Of a stretch of DNA of 23,710 nt, positions 20,141 through 23,710 are shown piece by piece. Within the stretch, counting starts at the first letter, position 1. Every line of letters starts with the position of its first letter. The notes under the pieces are model-generated. The model was not told the origin of the DNA and ran no database searches. It saw nothing but the letters and a program-made list of their open reading frames with translations. Position numbers and translations under genes: made by a program. Source of the DNA: Gnetum montanum (lineage: Eukaryota > Streptophyta > Gnetopsida > Gnetales > Gnetaceae); assembly GCA_015680685.1 (NCBI GenBank), contig MNCI01025128.1, positions 416,692-440,401 on the forward strand, read 5' to 3'.

Positions 20141-20722
20141 TGTGACATCCCATTCTTGGATGTGATGGAAAACATCAAATATATATTATATTTGACATTA
20201 AGCATAAGACCATAACATACCAAATGTCAAATATATGTAATATTTGACATTTATGACATTAAATGTAAAGAAAATAAGAAGGAAATGTAGAAGAAAATAG
20301 AGACGAATGTGTTATTGATATGGAATAGTGTATCTAGATCATGCTCTAAGAGTGTTCCTTGGGGTTTTCTTTCTTTGACATCTATCCCTTAAAGGCAATC
20401 TAGCACTGCCACCATGGTTAGTCCTACAACTAACCAGAAGGGATGACCATTCCTCTTCATGTCCTACTTCACCCAGCATCCATTATCCACCTTTATTGAC
20501 TCTGCAACTCCATATTGATATGACCTGTAATGCCCAAGTATAAATACCTTAGGTCCAACCCCTAAAGATCACCTCAAGAGATATATCTATTATTATAACA
20601 TGTCCTTCCAAATCTTAATTACAACTTCCCTTTTGGGTCTTGTTATGATAATGATAACACATATTATGAAGAGACACCATCTTTGTTATGCAGAAACATA
20701 ATTTGGAAATAGAAACATTACA
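20141..20722 (-). mobile_element. LTR, 582 bp, TGT...ACA ends, probable 3' LTR on minus strand
   Basis: On the minus strand it starts TGTAATG (20722) and ends GATGTCACA (20141). It aligns along its length with the segment 13552-14042. Directly before its minus-strand start lies TCTAAGGGGGTAGAT, a good polypurine tract, which makes it a 3' LTR whose internal region extends to higher coordinates. An AT-box, TATAAATA on + or TATTTATA on -, lies at 20539-20546. Because that box reads well on either strand, the orientation rests on the polypurine tract. No flanking duplication is visible (CAAAG versus ATCTA), arguing against a simple solo LTR. In plus orientation the TGTGACATCC start would also look like a plant LTR, so orientation is not settled. 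Confidence 0.65.
20175..20252. repeat. Two perfect stem-loops with repeated TGTCAAATAT
   Basis: TCAAATATA-TAT-TATATTTGA (20175-20195) and a 13-bp stem, AAATGTCAAATAT (20222-20234) against ATATTTGACATTT (20240-20252) with a 5-base loop, lie inside the LTR. Four near-copies of the ATTTGACAT word occur in about 80 bp. They could be regulatory or RNA-structural elements of the LTR. Confidence 0.85.
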
Positions 20723-20737
20723 ATCTACCCCCTTAGA
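20723..20737 (-). promoter_or_regulatory. Polypurine tract abutting the minus-strand LTR
   Basis: Minus-strand TCTAAGGGGGTAGAT ends one base before the LTR's TG. The 14 bases TCTAAGGGGGTAGA are repeated exactly at 22477-22464. Confidence 0.55.
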
Positions 20738-21164
20738 TTTCATTTTTCCTTGAATGAGTCCACATTCACTATCTTTTTCTATCTCCAATGCTCTTTTTAT
20801 GATCATATGCTCCAATAATTTTATTTCTCTTTTGAACTTGAAGTTCTTTCTTGCTTATTTTTCAAACAAGAAACATGTGAGAAGAATATACTGGAATTTA
20901 AATATTACTTTATTAATACTTACCTCATTTTCTAAGATAATGTTAAGAGGTGAATTAAAAATATACCAACCACCAATCACTAGTCCTAACCAGGATCACA
21001 CAAAGTACAACTCATATATGGTTATCTAAGTGAAGGTAGGGCAAATCCTTATTCCCAACTTACATTACCCTAGATATTTTACTTATCTAATTAGAATATA
21101 AGTTAAAAAATAAAGAAAATTATGAAAATCACAAATAAAAGTAAGGCTAAGATACTTCTTGATC
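20738..21164. other. Short interval between LTR and CCR4 relic
   Basis: AT-rich. A minus frame (20815-20615) of 66 codons has a charged start but spans the polypurine tract and the LTR edge, and is not credible as a gene. No poly(A) remnant is visible directly after the CCR4 stop (minus strand). Confidence 0.35.
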
Positions 21165-22382
21165 TTAATCAACTTTAGAAATTAATGGAAGTAATTGTAG
21201 TTCTACCATAAGTGGTATATGATTGAATGGTCTTGTTCGGGATGGAAGGACTTGATCATGCTTTTTTTCAACTTCTTCTTTAGAAATCAACTCTAGTAAC
21301 TTGGTAACTTGGACGAACTGGACATCATACCAAATATAATCTATGATCTCAATGAAGAATGTTGTTGACCCATCCTCATTAATCATGGCTGAGTAATTAC
21401 CAAATTGTGGTTCTTGATGAGTACTATCCATTAACATCCTCTATTCTTGAATTCTAGGATTTGATTTATCTATTGAAGCTTTGAAGTAACTAGAATATGC
21501 ATCGACCAATGGAATTACATGTTAAATTGATGGAAACATCTTCTTCAAATTAGGTTTATCTTCCAAGGATTCCTTTACACATCCATGTTTTAAGAATTGA
21601 TATACACTACTTCCAAATTTCACATTAAAGTCTTCACAAAGGACAAATGACAATGGATTAGTATGTTTTAGAAATAACTTATTCTTCAAACTTTCTTATG
21701 TTTTCTTAATCAAGTATACTCCTTGGCACAATCTAACATCTGGACATGTTGATTTAACAATTAAATGTGTGTTAACTATACATGAATATCTTTTTGATAA
21801 CTAAATTTTTAGTATTAATTCCAAGGCTATGTGGCATTTTTCCATGATTTAAAGTTCTAAAATTTCAAAAATCATATCTTCTAAATTCTATTCAAATATT
21901 TGTACCAATTTAAACTTGGATTCTTTATAAAATATTGTGCAACCATCCATGTTGTGGTTTCTGTAGTAGGCTAATTTGTACGGCTCGAAAGAAGAACTTT
22001 CACAAGAAACCTTTTGCTTATAGATATGTCTGTATCCTATCTTTCCCAATTCTGGTTGGAATTGGTATAGGAATTCCCTTGGCAAGACTTCTTGTAAGCA
22101 TAATACATCAGCATCCAAATATTGTAACTCTACTAAGATGCATAGATATCGATACTCATGCGAATTCAAGGCCCATGGTGGACATAGTGGATATTGTCTC
22201 TCATTGGCTAGGAATCTTGCCAACATATTATATGTTGCCACTTTCATTTTCATTCTTGGATTCTCTCCTAGACCATTATTCTTTACAATTATCATACATT
22301 TCGTTGTAATAAGATTATGATTCTTCATGTTCTGTAGTATGATTTGATTACAAGATGAATTAATATACATCTTCTTAACCAT
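21165..22382 (-). pseudogene. CCR4-family (deadenylase/EEP nuclease) pseudogene, intronless
   Basis: CCR4-type proteins are Mg-dependent exonucleases of the endonuclease/exonuclease/phosphatase fold that shorten mRNA poly(A) tails. One minus frame of 406 codons follows the whole catalytic domain. ATYNML is at 49-54, CPPWAL 67-72, ADVLCLQEV 91-99 with the metal-binding Glu, PELGKIGY about 110-117, DGCTIFYK about 146-153, VNTH 203-206 followed by CPDVRLCQ, EDFN 250-253 where active enzymes have GDFN, LVDAYSSY about 292-299, EPQFGNY, IDYIWY around Asp348, and PFNHIPLM at 385-392 where active enzymes have SDH. Stops sit at codons 165, 178, 194, 229, 287 and 314 (21890, 21851, 21803, 21698, 21524 and 21443 as first bases). 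No frameshift is needed from 22382 to the terminal TAA at 21167-21165. Lack of introns suggests a copy made from mRNA. The N-terminal region of the parent is not recognised. Confidence 0.85.
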
Positions 22383-22679
22383 TCTGGTTCACCAATTAAT
22401 TCTTCAACTAATCTTGTTAGTAACAAGTGGCTACATTACCTAGGCTCTTTAGTGACCTTTCTTTCTACCCCCTTAGAACATTGACATCAACAATGTAACT
22501 AATGATACACTAGAAATTAGTGATCTAAGACTATTTGCAAAGATTAAGCACTTGATCTTAAGGTCCAAAAGGTTAAATTTCTTAGTCCTAACAATTAATT
22601 GTTAAGCATGATTAGTTAGTCTAAGTTGTGGCCTTTTAAGGCACAATTTATGATATCATTGAATTAGTGGGTATCCAAA
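22383..22679. other. Left-flank DNA of the CCR4 relic (upstream on minus)
   Basis: It contains the second polypurine-like 14-mer (22464-22477). A possible GEPEWLRRC reading just upstream of 22382, in another frame, could be eroded parent sequence, but I cannot align it. Otherwise nothing is seen. Confidence 0.35.
22464..22477 (-). repeat. Second copy of the 14-bp polypurine-like word
   Basis: It is identical over 14 bases to 20724-20737 (minus TCTAAGGGGGTAGA) and 1740 bp away. Here no LTR-like TG end follows within a few bases, so function is unproven. Confidence 0.6.
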
Positions 22680-23010
22680 TGGTAAATTTTACCTCACCAT
22701 TGAGTTCAGAAAGGTGAAAAATGTTAGAAGTGACTATTCATATTTTGGAATGGACATCGTATGTCCAAGTTATGCTAGAAATAGAGACTTTGAAGGTTTT
22801 GAGGTACCATGTTGGGCAAGGAGTGAAAACTAATTTTCGGAGCTTCATAAGGAAAATTTGACTTCACCATTGTGTCTGAAAGTTGAAATTTATAGTAAAC
22901 CACTCTTCATTTGCTAAAAAAGGCTTCTGGAGTCAAAAGTTATGGCTTCTGAGGTTTAGAAACTTTGACACAAAAAATGAGACTTCTTGAGAGGTCATCC
23001 ATCTCAATGC
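22680..23010. repeat. Diverged tandem duplication, about 170 bp
   Basis: GGTAAATTTTACCTCACCAT at about 22680 and GGAAAATTTGACTTCACCAT at about 22850 start two copies. They share, in order, a GAAAG(G/T)TGAAA block, a GTCCAAGTTATG or GTCAAAAGTTATG block and a TAGA(G/A)ACTTTGA block. Confidence 0.65.
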
Positions 23011-23228
23011 TACCATAGAATGAACATACTTAATTATAGAGTTCTTAACTTAGTTGCTGTCTAAACGTCAATTTGAATTAATTGTGGCCTTCTAATATTT
23101 CAACTTTTTCGAGCTAAATGTCAATTTTAAATTTTCCATTATTTGATGATTTTTAAATTTTTTGTCAAATGGTAAGAAAATTTCTAGCAACTAACCGCAA
23201 ATCTTTGGTCGTAGAAAATGACAAGGGA

Positions 23229-23455
23229 GGCAACTTTTCTGGGCATCGATAGGGTATCTATGGGGGCACCAGAGTAGGCATCTTTATCGAGTGCTAGTGG
23301 TGTTCATAGTGCGCTAGGGGAGGCACCTTTTCCTTGTGTTGGTGGTGTCTGTGATGCATTGGGAAGGTAGCTTTTTTCACCACCAACGGTATCTGTGGTG
23401 CACCTAGGAAGGATCCTTTTCTCGGTGTCTGTGGTGCCTGTCAGACACCATGAAG
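23229..23455. repeat. 45-bp minisatellite, five units
   Basis: Units start at 23229, 23277, 23322, 23366 and 23411. Each begins GGCA/GGTA/GGAT plus CCTTTT-like and ends GTGGTGC-(A)CTAGGGA-like. Steps are 48, 45, 44 and 45 bp. Units are clearly diverged, and stops occur in every frame I followed. Confidence 0.75.
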
Positions 23456-23710
23456 TGTCAAAATTTTCAATGAGTTGTTAGGCAAAGGCAGTAGTAGAGA
23501 TGTTGATGTAGGTAGTGGCATCAGTAGCATAGGCACAGGTGGCAGCAAAAACATGGTAAAAAATGGTAGAAAATGTGGAGGACAATGCAAAATGCAAAGT
23601 GGAAAACGTTTCAAAAGTTATAGACATTGTGGGCACTTAAATTGGAGATCGTGGACAGTAACAACCAGGTGGTGGCCATTCATGGTAGTGATTGTAGTCA
23701 TTAGTGGTGC
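23456..23710. other. Purine-rich end of window, unassigned
   Basis: G/A-rich DNA with many GTAGTGG and GGTAGAAAATG words and short frames only. No feature is supported. Confidence 0.35.

Noticed and set aside
21935-22309. Plus-strand 124-codon frame
   Set aside because: It is antisense to the CCR4 frame and has no domain, so it is a shadow.
21165-22382. LINE endonuclease (APE) domain instead of CCR4
   Set aside because: The fold family is the same, but CPPWAL, the PELGKIGY and DGC blocks and the spacing to NTH, DFN and DYI are those of CCR4-type deadenylases. No LINE reverse transcriptase follows.

Overview
The window looks like a repeat-dominated stretch of a plant nuclear genome, most likely a seed plant with a large, slowly purged genome (gymnosperm-like, an inference). 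It is AT-rich and CpG-poor over most of its length. It holds no intact conventional gene that I can defend. It carries decayed LTR retrotransposons, a LINE tail, old tandem arrays and two recognisable plant gene relics (NPH3-domain and CCR4-type nuclease). There is no bacterial operon structure, CRISPR array, tRNA or rRNA.

Layout, left to right. 1-5187: the 3' part of a Ty3/gypsy-type element on the + strand. It has broken gag (about 150-893), a zinc knuckle (1011-1049), a Pro/Gln/Tyr-rich spacer, a broken aspartic protease (about 1785-2135), about 2 kb of non-coding internal DNA without visible RT/RNase H/integrase, a G-rich tract and a 760-bp LTR (4428-5187) bounded by TGATGAG...CTCATCA. 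5188-6942: AT-rich spacer. 6943-7440: minus-strand NPH3-domain pseudogene fragment in a CpG-retaining patch that continues into a young 96-bp tandem array (7989-8576), open in reading frames on both strands. 8577-12566: AT-rich DNA with a stop-free frame of unknown meaning, an exact 29-bp direct repeat and several foldbacks. 12567-12930: minus-strand 3' end of an RTE-type LINE with its GAT-rich tail.

13552-14042 and 20141-20722 are two diverged copies of one LTR family in opposite orientation. Between them lie two old tandem arrays (about 16160-16730 and 16740-18870), the second built from units that each fold into a hairpin, and a decayed coding-like region (19331-20140) that I cannot name. 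21165-22382 is an intronless minus-strand CCR4-family pseudogene with six in-frame stops and no apparent frameshift. It lies between two copies of a 14-bp polypurine-tract-like sequence, one of which directly abuts the 20.1-20.7 kb LTR. The right end has a diverged 170-bp duplication and a 45-bp minisatellite.

The pieces do not form a pathway; they record successive insertions and decay. The most interesting points are the CCR4 relic's position next to an LTR (possible retrotransposon capture, or a plain processed pseudogene), the hairpin-unit satellite, the gag-protease-only element and the 96-bp array. All identifications are from reading motifs by eye; no database search was possible.
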